Below, in pieces: positions 25,843 through 34,296 of a stretch of DNA of 64,000 nucleotides. Made by a program: the position numbers and the translations under genes. The stretch's first letter is position 1; each line of letters opens with the position of its first letter. Below the pieces are notes generated by a model. It was not told the origin of the DNA. It searched no databases and saw nothing but the letters and a program-made list of their open reading frames with translations. The stretch spans positions 1 through 64,000 of the forward strand of contig NZ_QFFY01000007.1 of NCBI RefSeq assembly GCF_003131205.1, in the 5' to 3' direction. Origin of the DNA: Occallatibacter savannae (GTDB lineage Bacteria > Acidobacteriota > Terriglobia > Terriglobales > Acidobacteriaceae).

Positions 25843-26968
25843 GCAGCAGGCCGTGTCTTTGCATCTCTTGCAGAGATTGATCGTAGGTGCTGCCGATGGG
25901 CTCCCTTTCATTTGCCCACTCTAAGAATTTGCGCAGTCCATCTTGAAATTTCCATGCTGGAGAAAAACCCAGCAACATGCCGGCGCGACTTAGGTCGGCC
26001 AACCCATGACGAATGTCGCCCATCCGAAAGTTCCCCGTGACACGAACATTTGACCGGCATCCAAAGAACTTATTTACAGCGCTCGCCACCTGCATCACGG
26101 TGGTGCGCTCGTTAGATCCGACATTGCAAACGTGCGTACCAATCAAGCTGCTTTCCACGCATGCGCTCGTTGCCCGAACCACATCATCGATGTAAACGAA
26201 GTCACGGCTCTCAAGCCCGTCCTCGAAGACATTTATGTCTTTGCCTGCGCGCGCCAGGGTGGAGAATACAGCCAATATGCCGGTGTATGGATTGTTAAGC
26301 GATTGGCCGGGCCCATAAACATTCTGGTATCGCAGTGCGAACGAAGCAATTCCCATTGCTTGTCCAAACATGAGTGTCAACTGTTCCTGCACTTGCTTGG
26401 TGAGCCCGTAGAATGATGACGGTTTCAGCGGAGCTTCTTCAGACGTAGCTACGGAAATGCATTTACCACAGCAGACTGGGCAGAGCGGTTCGAAATTCCC
26501 GGCAAGCTTGTCGCTGTTCGACCTGGATTCCGGGTACACAGTACCGTGCGCGCCGCATCGGTACGCCCCCTCGCCGTAGATGGCGCGGGATGAGGCGACC
26601 ACGATCCGTTCAACATGAGCGTTTGAATTTGATATAAGCGCTTGGTACAAATGCGCGGTACCGGCAATGTTGACTTGCTCGTAACGGGCTACTTCGTACA
26701 TCGACTGGCCAGTGCCCGTTTCGGCCGCCAAGTGTACTACCGTTTCGCAAGACGAGAGCGCCTTAGGCCAGATTTCAGGATCGCGCACATCGCCGCGCAG
26801 AAGTTTCGCGTCGTCGCGCAGACCGGCAGGCAATTCTGTGTTCCCGCCGTGAATCTGGGGCGAAAAGTTGTCCAGAATAGTTACCGGGTATCCTCTCGAG
26901 AGTAGGTCGATAGCGACTCTCGAACCGATGAACCCTGCTCCCCCAGTGATGAGCACTTCACCCTTCAT
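25832..26968 (-). CDS. NAD-dependent sugar-nucleotide epimerase with cysteine insert (dTDP-L-rhamnose 4-epimerase-like)
   Basis: 378-residue short-chain dehydrogenase-type epimerase. It shows the NAD loop (LITGGAGFIGSRVA), the Ser/Tyr-xxx-Lys catalytic pair (VASSRAIYGEGAY, and SSFYGLTKQVQEQL) and RYQNVYGPGQSLNNPYTG. An insert between the catalytic segments carries CGAHG and CPVCCGKC, the cysteine set I associate with dTDP-L-rhamnose 4-epimerases; it probably binds zinc. The start at 26968 overlaps the acyltransferase stop (ATGA). The sugar made is not certain; a 4-epimerised deoxyhexose for the polysaccharide is the best guess. Confidence 0.78.
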   Translation of the reverse strand: MKGEVLITGGAGFIGSRVAIDLLSRGYPVTILDNFSPQIHGGNTELPAGLRDDAKLLRGDVRDPEIWPKALSSCETVVHLAAETGTGQSMYEVARYEQVNIAGTAHLYQALISNSNAHVERIVVASSRAIYGEGAYRCGAHGTVYPESRSNSDKLAGNFEPLCPVCCGKCISVATSEEAPLKPSSFYGLTKQVQEQLTLMFGQAMGIASFALRYQNVYGPGQSLNNPYTGILAVFSTLARAGKDINVFEDGLESRDFVYIDDVVRATSACVESSLIGTHVCNVGSNERTTVMQVASAVNKFFGCRSNVRVTGNFRMGDIRHGLADLSRAGMLLGFSPAWKFQDGLRKFLEWANEREPIGSTYDQSLQEMQRHGLLHGR

Positions 26969-27588
26969 CGTCCAACCCTTTCGCTTGCGGCTGGCACCAC
27001 CCATTGCCCCTGGTCGTGCGCATAGACCTTTATCAATTGCGCCGGAGCGCCTGCGATCATGGAAAACGCGGGGAACGAGCGCGTGACAACAGAGTTCGCG
27101 CCTACGATACACCACTCGCCTAAAGAGACTCCCGGCAGAATGACCGCTCTATATCCCACGAAGCAATTGGGACCAAGGTAGACGCTTTCGCTCTTGAGAG
27201 GTTGCTTCATGATAAGGCCTTGTTGGGGATCAATACCGTGCGCCGAATCAGATATGTACACATGCTCGCTCAGTACGCAGCCAGTCGAGATGACGATTCG
27301 GTCGCAGGCGGTCAGATAAACGTGGCGCCCTATGTAGACATCATCGCCGATTTCAATTGAAGGATGAAATTGCTGCCCACCGTACGCAAGAATTGCGTCA
27401 ATATATGCATGCGAGCGGACCATAGTCTGAGATCCCACTCGGATCACGCGTCTACCATACAGCTTGCGTGGCCAATGTATTGCCGACCCCAAACCGAGAG
27501 AGGCGAGCCCGAAGGGTTGGCGAAGCAGAGCTAAATCTCTGCAGATCTTCAGAAGTGAGCGCAGCCGAGCGGGTCGGGAATTCAGCAC
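26965..27588 (-). CDS. Left-handed beta-helix acyltransferase (WcaF/maltose O-acetyltransferase type)
   Basis: 207 residues. The central and C-terminal parts carry hexapeptide repeats: IEIGDDVYIGRHVYLTA, ESVYLGPNCFVGYRAVILPGVSLGEWCIVGANSVVTRSF. They end with the usual IAGAPAQLIK motif, which marks sugar O-acetyltransferases of the LbH family. The catalytic histidine is probably in ISDSAHGID. Expected to acetylate a sugar of the repeat unit. The GTG start at 27588 overlaps the preceding GT9 gene by 7 bases; a start further in is possible because the first ~50 residues are not part of the fold. Confidence 0.82.
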   Translation of the reverse strand: MLNSRPARLRSLLKICRDLALLRQPFGLASLGLGSAIHWPRKLYGRRVIRVGSQTMVRSHAYIDAILAYGGQQFHPSIEIGDDVYIGRHVYLTACDRIVISTGCVLSEHVYISDSAHGIDPQQGLIMKQPLKSESVYLGPNCFVGYRAVILPGVSLGEWCIVGANSVVTRSFPAFSMIAGAPAQLIKVYAHDQGQWVVPAASERVGR

Positions 27589-28874
27589 GGCACACTCCGA
27601 TCCCTATGTATGTCGGATTTATGCTCTCCCGTAAGCTGCGCTTCCGCAGCCGCGATTACTTGCCGAGGCTCGATTTCAAGAATGCAGTGGGCCCGATCAG
27701 CATCGCATCCGGAGATGCACGGCGACTTAGGATTCGTGGGCATGATCTGCAAAACTTTGGGGCCGTTAGGCCGCCATCGCAAAGCGGAGTGTTTGTGAGC
27801 CTCATCGCTTCTAAGGGCGAATGCAGTGAGCACAATTGTGGGAATCCCGAGTGCACCCGCCATGTGGCCGGGCCCCGAGTCGTTCCCCAAGAATAGTCTT
27901 GCACCGCGGAGAATTGCGGCAAGCTCGTGTAGAGTAGTTTTGCCACCCAGTGAACTGACTACGCCGGGCAGAGCAGCCTCCAACTCTTCGCAAGAAGACA
28001 AATCCGCCGGAGCGCCCACGGCGAATGCCGGCAGTCCATAGAAGCGGTGAAGATACGATAGCACTTCGGCGTATCGCTCCGTAGGCCAACGATTGCTCAA
28101 GCGGCTTGCACCTGGAGAGACGACGATGTACCCGCCGACAGCGGTTCCGCAGCTTCTCCGCAACACGGATTCAACAAGACTTTTATCCTGGGCTTTGGCT
28201 AAGTCAACCAGCGATTTCGTTTCGGAGTCGAGGCCGGATGCGAGCGTCACATCCGGAGAAAGTATCCCGACGCGTTCAAGCAGCCGGATCTGGCGCACAC
28301 TCTCTGATTCCAGTTCTCCGCCCATAGCAAGGTCTGTGCTGAGGCAATCGAGTAGAGCAGGGCCTCCATCCACGCGCGCTGAGTAGCTCACGTATCGCTC
28401 CGCCCAAACCAGGTACATCAGATATCGACTGGCGCGCGCATAGGTGTCTGATCCCCAACGTGGCGAAATCGAGAACGCATAACGATTCGCGCTGAGATTA
28501 TCTCGGAAACAGCGCACAAGTTCCCGCAGTTCTCGCAGGCGCCAAAAGACGAAACCTCTGTGAGGGACGGCCGGGACCGGAGTTACGTGAACAAATGGCA
28601 CACTCTGTACAAATGAGGCGACAGCACTGCCCACTGCCACATCGATCCGTGCGTCGGGATGTACAGCGTGCATGCGTTCAAGCAACGGCAGCAGTGCGAG
28701 CACATCTCCAAGGCTGTTGTACGGGAAAGAAACAAAAATGGAAGACGCCAACTTCTCCGCAGGTCGCGGAGGCCGGTGCGACGCCTTCACGAAATCTAGG
28801 TACAGCTTTGCCCCGGCCGGCAGGGCTGGCGTCTCGAGCAATTTTCTGAATAGTGCGCGAATCGGTTTTTTCAT
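27582..28874 (-). CDS. Glycosyltransferase family 9 (heptosyltransferase-like)
   Basis: 430 residues. GT9 features: SIFVSFPYNSLGDVLALLPLLERMHAVHPDARID at the start of the first Rossmann domain, YIVVSPGASRLSNRWPTERYAEV at the start of the second, and LFLGNDSGPGHMAGALGIPTIVL as the nucleotide-sugar site. GT9 enzymes mainly transfer heptose from ADP-heptose, which fits the gmhA/gmhB/hldE genes at the end of this locus. The C-terminus has the CISGC---HC cysteines seen in many GT9 proteins. The start overlaps the preceding GT4 stop (ATGA). Confidence 0.86.
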   Translation of the reverse strand: MKKPIRALFRKLLETPALPAGAKLYLDFVKASHRPPRPAEKLASSIFVSFPYNSLGDVLALLPLLERMHAVHPDARIDVAVGSAVASFVQSVPFVHVTPVPAVPHRGFVFWRLRELRELVRCFRDNLSANRYAFSISPRWGSDTYARASRYLMYLVWAERYVSYSARVDGGPALLDCLSTDLAMGGELESESVRQIRLLERVGILSPDVTLASGLDSETKSLVDLAKAQDKSLVESVLRRSCGTAVGGYIVVSPGASRLSNRWPTERYAEVLSYLHRFYGLPAFAVGAPADLSSCEELEAALPGVVSSLGGKTTLHELAAILRGARLFLGNDSGPGHMAGALGIPTIVLTAFALRSDEAHKHSALRWRPNGPKVLQIMPTNPKSPCISGCDADRAHCILEIEPRQVIAAAEAQLTGEHKSDIHRDRSVPC

Positions 28875-30007
28875 CGGCCCTCAACTTGCAATTGCGGCCG
28901 GGGGACCTCGGAAGACCTGCTGATTTTCGCATACAGGTCAAGCAGCCCTTCAGCTAACCGTTCACGAGAAAATGCAGCCGCCCGTGCCAGCGCCTTTCGA
29001 GATAATTCGTCACGGCGGTTATCACTTTGCAGCAGATCGACTATGGCTCTGACAGCCGAATCCGGATCGGAGAGAGGGCATACGATCGCACCGTCGCCAG
29101 CCACCTCCGGAAGGGAGCCTCCGTCGGATACAACGCAGGGCGTGCCGCTCGCGAGCCCTTCGGCCAACTGGAGCCCAAAGCCCTCGTACTTCGAGAGAGT
29201 GATGAACAGTGCAGCATTCCGATAGAGCTTCTGCATATCGCCAGATTCAATGAAGCCAGTCTCAACTGCATTTCGCAACTTCCCTCTCCAACCGGTTTGA
29301 TCGAGGCCGATAGGCGATCCAGTGATTACGGTTTGAAATGGAATTGCAGTGAAGTCCCGTGCAGCCTCAATTGCCTCTAGTGAGGCCGACAGATTTTTCG
29401 TTTTCCAATTGGAAGCGCTCATCACCATGACATACGGTTGCTCGATGCCAAAACGTGCTTTGAGGTGATGCAGCTCTGAAGGATCCTGTGCGGGATGAAA
29501 TAGATGATGCCGTATGGCGCCGTAGACGCGGGTAACCTTAGGCGGCAGTATGCCGATCACACGAATGATGTCATTGCGGGTGGTGTCCGAGACGCACACG
29601 ACATGGCTTGCTCGCAGAGCAGATGCGCGGTATCCGGCCCGAACAATGCATCCCCGAAGACCATCATAGATAGGAAAAAGGAACGGCATCACATCGTGGA
29701 TGGTAATAAGCGTAGGACAGTTCACAAAAAATGGTGCCAGATAGAAGGGCGTGTGCAGCAAATCAAGCCCATCACGCTCGGCCCGGATTGCCAATTGCAA
29801 CTGCGCAGCGAGCGAGTAGCAGCCCGAATCAAGGCGAATCTTGCGCAGGTTGGGATGAGAAGCCTCAAGTGGCCGCTGAGAAGCTTCGTATGCGACTACT
29901 TCCACTCCTCGCGACGCGGCAATCTCCGGCAGAATGCCGAGGACCGTGGTGACATACGTCGCCACGCCATTGTGGTAGTTCCACCGAGCATCAAACCCTA
30001 TCCTCAC
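28871..30007 (-). CDS. Glycosyltransferase family 4 (GT-B)
   Basis: 378 residues from a GTG at 30007 that overlaps the upstream stop (GTGA). It begins VRIGFDARWNYHNGVATYV, a common N-terminal glycine-rich acceptor loop of GT4. The nucleotide-sugar site is ALFITLSKYEGFGLQLAEGLASGTPCVVSDGGSLPEV, with the E-x7-E motif. An open frame upstream of the GTG belongs to the overlapping polymerase gene in another frame. The donor sugar is not predictable. Part of the serially overlapping minus-strand operon. Confidence 0.88.
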   Translation of the reverse strand: MRIGFDARWNYHNGVATYVTTVLGILPEIAASRGVEVVAYEASQRPLEASHPNLRKIRLDSGCYSLAAQLQLAIRAERDGLDLLHTPFYLAPFFVNCPTLITIHDVMPFLFPIYDGLRGCIVRAGYRASALRASHVVCVSDTTRNDIIRVIGILPPKVTRVYGAIRHHLFHPAQDPSELHHLKARFGIEQPYVMVMSASNWKTKNLSASLEAIEAARDFTAIPFQTVITGSPIGLDQTGWRGKLRNAVETGFIESGDMQKLYRNAALFITLSKYEGFGLQLAEGLASGTPCVVSDGGSLPEVAGDGAIVCPLSDPDSAVRAIVDLLQSDNRRDELSRKALARAAAFSRERLAEGLLDLYAKISRSSEVPRPQLQVEGR

Positions 30008-31368
30008 GTCAGTACAATGGCTCCGCCCAGGTGATTGGGAATCGTATGCGGTGGCGCAGCTGGCATCGCGGCCCAATCCTCATGATCGATCGCGGCAAAA
30101 ATTGCGAGCAGCGTGCCAAAAGCCGCGCCGAACTCCGTACTCCCGATGAAGAAGAAGTCAACCATCCCGTGAATGAGCACAGATAGCATCCCTGCTAACG
30201 CCGCGTAAGATACCGCATAGGCTACAGAGTGAGCGGGAAACTGTTTGAGATTTCTGGCTGCCCTTCGAAAGATATGCCCGCTCAACACAACGAAGCTCGC
30301 GAATCCGATCACGCCAGTCTCGGTGAGGAGTTGCAGATAAAGGTTGTGAACATCTACCTTGCCGGGATCCTCAGCCACGGCCTCTGGATCATAACTTTCC
30401 CTGAAGTTGCCAACGCCAATACCAGTGACCGGGTGCGACAGGAACATCTGTCCCGCTTCCGCCCAGAGTAAATACCGCGTGGCCACCGACTCTTGTTCAT
30501 CTACGTGCGTTAAACGTGGAGAAATGACTCCCGCAAGTAGGACCAAAGTAGGCAGTCCGACTGCAGTTGCGGCCACGGCAACGATACGCGTACGCCTCTC
30601 GCGCGAAAAGCAGAGCACGGCCAGAAGACAACTGCCCGTGACGGATAAGGCCGCACCCCGACTGCCGCTCAGGATCACGGAAGCAAAGCCGGCGATAATG
30701 ACTGCCCAGTGAAAGAGCCGTGCTGCGGACCGGTGCGGAGCAAGGTATAGCAGCGAGATTTCAAAAGGAAGCAACAGCCCCATGAATCCGCCGAAAGCAT
30801 TGGTGCCCGAGTTGAGGAATGAGGGTGGACGCCCCAGCCACTCCGCGTAAGGCGGCGCGTTGTGAAGGAAGTCGAAGAGCGGCGTATAGCTGTCGCTAGC
30901 CACTTGCACCAGCGCGAACAGCGCGCAGGCGAAGATCATGGTCGACAGCACCCAGGAGGCGTGACGGAATCTCGCAGCATTCCAACGGAAGGTGCGATAT
31001 ACAAAGTAGACCGCAACGTACGATGCCATTCGAAGAATGCTTCTCTCAGCCCATAGCGAGTAGTGTCCTGAGATAACGAGCGACAAGAACATCGCACCAA
31101 GCCAAACCAGCAGCAGGCGCGAAAGGGGATCGCCCAGAAAGATCCTGCGCAACGGTACCCGACGAAGCACGCAGAAGAGAACAGTTCCTGCCCCTGCAGC
31201 AAAGCGCAGCAGGGCTTGGGCCTCCCGATACGGTAATCCCTCTGGCAGCAACGTGTTGACGGGCATGTACGCGATCAGCAGATAGTAGATGACTGCCGCA
31301 TCACCGGCTACCAGCAGCGCGACAAAGAGCAGGATCAATACAAAAATTGCAGTGCTCAAGAGGATCAT
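30004..31368 (-). CDS. O-antigen polymerase/ligase (Wzy/WaaL-type membrane protein)
   Basis: 454 residues with about 12 hydrophobic helices. It has a large loop late in the chain with HPVTGIGVGNFRESYDPEA followed by DVHNLYLQLLTETGVIG, the hallmark of O-antigen ligases and Wzy-type polymerases (conserved Arg and His in this loop). It should join lipid-linked repeats or attach them to an acceptor on the outer face of the inner membrane. I chose the ATG at 31368, where the first hydrophobic helix begins; a GTG at 31401 would add 11 residues. Neither has a clear ribosome site. Confidence 0.85.
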   Translation of the reverse strand: MILLSTAIFVLILLFVALLVAGDAAVIYYLLIAYMPVNTLLPEGLPYREAQALLRFAAGAGTVLFCVLRRVPLRRIFLGDPLSRLLLVWLGAMFLSLVISGHYSLWAERSILRMASYVAVYFVYRTFRWNAARFRHASWVLSTMIFACALFALVQVASDSYTPLFDFLHNAPPYAEWLGRPPSFLNSGTNAFGGFMGLLLPFEISLLYLAPHRSAARLFHWAVIIAGFASVILSGSRGAALSVTGSCLLAVLCFSRERRTRIVAVAATAVGLPTLVLLAGVISPRLTHVDEQESVATRYLLWAEAGQMFLSHPVTGIGVGNFRESYDPEAVAEDPGKVDVHNLYLQLLTETGVIGFASFVVLSGHIFRRAARNLKQFPAHSVAYAVSYAALAGMLSVLIHGMVDFFFIGSTEFGAAFGTLLAIFAAIDHEDWAAMPAAPPHTIPNHLGGAIVLT

Positions 31369-31449
31369 GGCTGGCAATCTGCGGATACTGGAGTATAGCA
31401 CTTCATATATTTGCAGCCCGCTGCCAGGAATCTACTTCCTGCAACGTAA

Positions 31450-32427
31450 TCACCACGAGGAGACTACGCTTTTCCGAGCCTCCCGCACAGAAGAGCGGTA
31501 GAGTTGGAGACCTTCGCGCCAGCCGCGCAGTCGTTTCGCGGCGACATCTCTGCGGCTCGGCACAAGCAGGTTAAGAAAGTAATAGCATCCGTAAGCAACC
31601 CGAAAAATCCAAGCAGCGATCCGGTTCACATTCTTGTAGAGGAAGTAGGCCATGTTGCGAGCGCCGTAATGGATGCTGAAGTCCGATTGCTTGCCGCCCG
31701 TAAGACTACCGACCTTGTGCCATAGAGTGGCTTCACAGACATACCATAAGGAAACACCGGCTTTCTTCGCGCGCCACATCCAGTCGGCGTCATCCCAATA
31801 TACGAAGTAACGCTCGTCCATGAGTCCGACCCGGCGAAACACCTCGGTTTTGACTAACACACAGCAGGTCGGTGAGTATTCGATTCGTCGATCGCTTTTG
31901 AATTGGCCGCTGTCGCGAACTCCACCTCCCGAATGGATCGACTTATAACCGGTCCACCGATTGAAAGCTCCGCCCGCACACCATACCATATCTGGCGGGT
32001 CCGCGAAATAAACCATCGGAGTTACCATATCGGCGTTATGACGCTCGAGACCCTGCAGCAGACGCACGAACATCTCGGGATTAAATACGACGTCGTTGTT
32101 GAGCAGCAGGATGGAATCGCAGCCCGCCTGCATTGCGGCTCTAATGCCGATGTTGTTCCCTTCGGCAACACCGAGATTCCGCTCGTTACGGATGGTCACA
32201 TAGTGAACCCCGCGCTGGGCACATAGATCGGCAGAACCATCGCTCGAGGCGTTATCCACGCAGTAAACCACAAAGTTTGTATGCGTCTGTGCTTCGAGGG
32301 ACGCGAAGAAGTCGGGCAACACCGCTGCGCTCTGGTACAGAACCGTGACTACACCGATCTTATGGGTCTCGGCTGCGTATGCCGGAGAATCAGCCCGACC
32401 CGGTGACGTGCTAATTTCCGCCGGCAT
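31450..32427 (-). CDS. Glycosyltransferase family 2 (rhamnosyltransferase-like)
   Basis: 325-residue GT-A enzyme. VVTVLYQSAAVLPDFFASLEAQTHTNFVVYCVDNASSDGS begins the nucleotide-binding half. The DxD-type motif is the NND of ILLLNNDVVFNPEMF, and the acceptor region has DERYFVYWDDADWMWRAKKAG. This pattern (ED/DD-W/LC-R) is common in dTDP-rhamnosyl and related transferases, which agrees with the dTDP-rhamnose-type epimerase in the locus. The start overlaps the end of the upstream GT9 gene by 17 bases. A short amphipathic or membrane-associated segment lies near the C-terminus (IAAWIFRVAYGCYYFLNLL). Confidence 0.87.
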   Translation of the reverse strand: MPAEISTSPGRADSPAYAAETHKIGVVTVLYQSAAVLPDFFASLEAQTHTNFVVYCVDNASSDGSADLCAQRGVHYVTIRNERNLGVAEGNNIGIRAAMQAGCDSILLLNNDVVFNPEMFVRLLQGLERHNADMVTPMVYFADPPDMVWCAGGAFNRWTGYKSIHSGGGVRDSGQFKSDRRIEYSPTCCVLVKTEVFRRVGLMDERYFVYWDDADWMWRAKKAGVSLWYVCEATLWHKVGSLTGGKQSDFSIHYGARNMAYFLYKNVNRIAAWIFRVAYGCYYFLNLLVPSRRDVAAKRLRGWREGLQLYRSSVREARKSVVSSW

Positions 32428-33835
32428 AGTTTTGCGTCTTGGCTCTCCTTGATGCCTGCCTGCTTGCGCTGAGTTGTTCTGCAGCGATGGAGTACACGGC
32501 TTGGGGCGACAGACCGGTCATGCATTCGCGGGTCTCCCGCCAGCAAACAGGCATTTTGCCACCATTCCACTGGCCCGTAACCGCGATCTGCTCGCTGAGC
32601 CAGCAAGGCGAGCACTTAGTTCCTGACCAAGCTATCCTGTGTTGCGGGCCGACAGGTCCGCTATGGCCCGGATGCGTGGGGCCGAACACAGCCAGTGTGG
32701 GAGTGTCCACCGCAACCGAGATATGCATCGGCCCTGAATCGCCTGCTACGACCAGATCGCAAAGGCTCACCAATGCGGCAAACTGCGGAATCGGCATCAG
32801 AGGCGCAATCAGAAACAGCTTCTCGTGCATGGCCTTTACAGTCGCATCGATCGCTGGCTCATCCCCTGGCCCGCGGAAGATCACAACCTGCGCGCTTTGT
32901 TCCCGGATAAGCATGTCCGCGAGTTGAGCGAAATGCTCCGCGGGCCAGCGGCGCACGGGGGTAAACGCCTTGGCGGATTTAGCATCTACGGGAGCACCAG
33001 CATAATCAGAGTTGCCGACCGCCTCAGCCCCTCCTACATGCAGTCCGATTAGTGCGCGAGCTGGATCATACTTCGAGGCCTCCAGCATCCGCGTGCACGC
33101 TGCAGTGTCCTCATCTCGAATGACCAGACCCGATCGCCTCATCTCAACGGGACTGCCGAACAGTTCCACCAGTTTGAACGCCTCTTCGATCTGTGGTCTG
33201 CTGGGCTGAAACGGAACTCCGTGAGTCAACGCAAACCCATGGTTTTTCCAGTAATAGCCGATGCGCGTTGGAATGCCGCACAGCCATGCCAAAGCGGGGC
33301 CGGCAAAAAAACGATGGTGAATGAATGCGGTGTCGAATCGTTCTCTCCGCAGACGAAGAACCAGCTTCAGCCAGTCGCCCCACGCCTTGGGCACCGGCAG
33401 CACTTCGTCAACGTAGGGACACATCGTTGCCAGGCCCATTGCCTGTTTCCCAGTGAGCAAATGCACGCTCGCTTGTGGGAACTTGGCTTTCAGAGCGCGC
33501 GCGAGATAAGTCAGCATCACCAGGTCCCCTACCCCGCCACGCCGCACAAGGAGGATCTTATCAACTGGCATGTTGAGGCTTGCTCGCCGATTAAACATCC
33601 GACACACGCCAAAGGCGACCGTGCCTGCAAAGCAGATCGCGTCGATCACTAGTTCACGTACGCGCTCTGATGTCGTCAGAGGCGGAAGCTTAAAAGGGAC
33701 CTGTGACCAGTCGGTATACACGCGTAATTCATGTTCTGGACCTGTAGTGCGATCCTGAGGTATTGCTCGCTCTGCACTGCCTGGAGGTAAACCGCGCGTA
33801 TATCGTCCGGCTTCAGCTGGAAAACTGCTCTGCAT
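32411..33835 (-). CDS. Glycosyltransferase family 9 (heptosyltransferase-like), second copy
   Basis: 474 residues. After a ~90-residue N-terminal extension with one hydrophobic helix (IDAICFAGTVAFGVC) comes the GT9 core: KILLVRRGGVGDLVMLTYLARALKAKFPQASVHLL, then LIGLHVGGAEA, and LVVAGDSGPMHISVAVDTPTLAVFGPTHPGHSGPVGP as the ADP-heptose-type site. It is distinct from the other GT9 in the locus, so two different linkages are likely. No clear ribosome site precedes the ATG at 33835. Upstream lies a 460-base stretch with a decayed nucleotidyltransferase, so this gene may start a separate transcript. Confidence 0.86.
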   Translation of the reverse strand: MQSSFPAEAGRYTRGLPPGSAERAIPQDRTTGPEHELRVYTDWSQVPFKLPPLTTSERVRELVIDAICFAGTVAFGVCRMFNRRASLNMPVDKILLVRRGGVGDLVMLTYLARALKAKFPQASVHLLTGKQAMGLATMCPYVDEVLPVPKAWGDWLKLVLRLRRERFDTAFIHHRFFAGPALAWLCGIPTRIGYYWKNHGFALTHGVPFQPSRPQIEEAFKLVELFGSPVEMRRSGLVIRDEDTAACTRMLEASKYDPARALIGLHVGGAEAVGNSDYAGAPVDAKSAKAFTPVRRWPAEHFAQLADMLIREQSAQVVIFRGPGDEPAIDATVKAMHEKLFLIAPLMPIPQFAALVSLCDLVVAGDSGPMHISVAVDTPTLAVFGPTHPGHSGPVGPQHRIAWSGTKCSPCWLSEQIAVTGQWNGGKMPVCWRETRECMTGLSPQAVYSIAAEQLSASRQASRRAKTQNYAGGN

Positions 33836-33974
33836 AACTCGGTGAGGTACTAGGACTTTAGACGACCTCTGTCGACAATTTTTATACGTAGATCACTAGT
33901 ATACAACAAATGACTCTGCTTCCGAAACGCGAAGGTACACTCGCGTATACATAGAAGTCTCCATTCAACTCGCG

Positions 33975-34247
33975 TCAGCCGTGCGAGTCGGAAATCCTGA
34001 GTTGCGGGATTTCTGCGCCAGCGCGGTCCTCTGGAACTCCGCTATCTATAAAGTACCCAAAGGTCCTGAAACCGAGTGGGCGCAATTCTTCGATATTCGG
34101 GGCCAAAAAATCAGTCTCGAACGAAAAGCTATCGAGCAGATTACGTGAATCGAAAAGCGTACGTTCCACACGGTAGACTCCGGCATTCATCCCATGCCTG
34201 GCCCGTTCGCGGATTTCTCGCCCACACAGATTACATGATGCGGAATA
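33975..34247 (-). pseudogene. Remnant of a sugar nucleotidyltransferase (C-terminal piece)
   Basis: An open stretch of about 90 codons ending at 33975. From residue ~20 it reads MNAGVYRVER, then FSFETDFLAPNIEEL, then GFRTFGYFIDSGVPEDRAGAE. This matches the end of NTP-transferases of the HddC/RmlA-like family (NAGVY, SFE-D-L, GYFIDIGVPED). The upstream catalytic half with the G-G-x-G-T-R-L loop is absent, and an in-frame stop at 34248-34250 precedes it. The piece lies between wzz and a heptosyltransferase gene, where a GDP- or dTDP-sugar-forming enzyme would make sense. I read it as a decayed gene. The other bases of 33836-34296 show nothing else. Confidence 0.65.
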
Positions 34248-34296
34248 TCAGTCCTAAAACCGACGGATCGTGCAACGTCGTTAACTCTACAATGCG

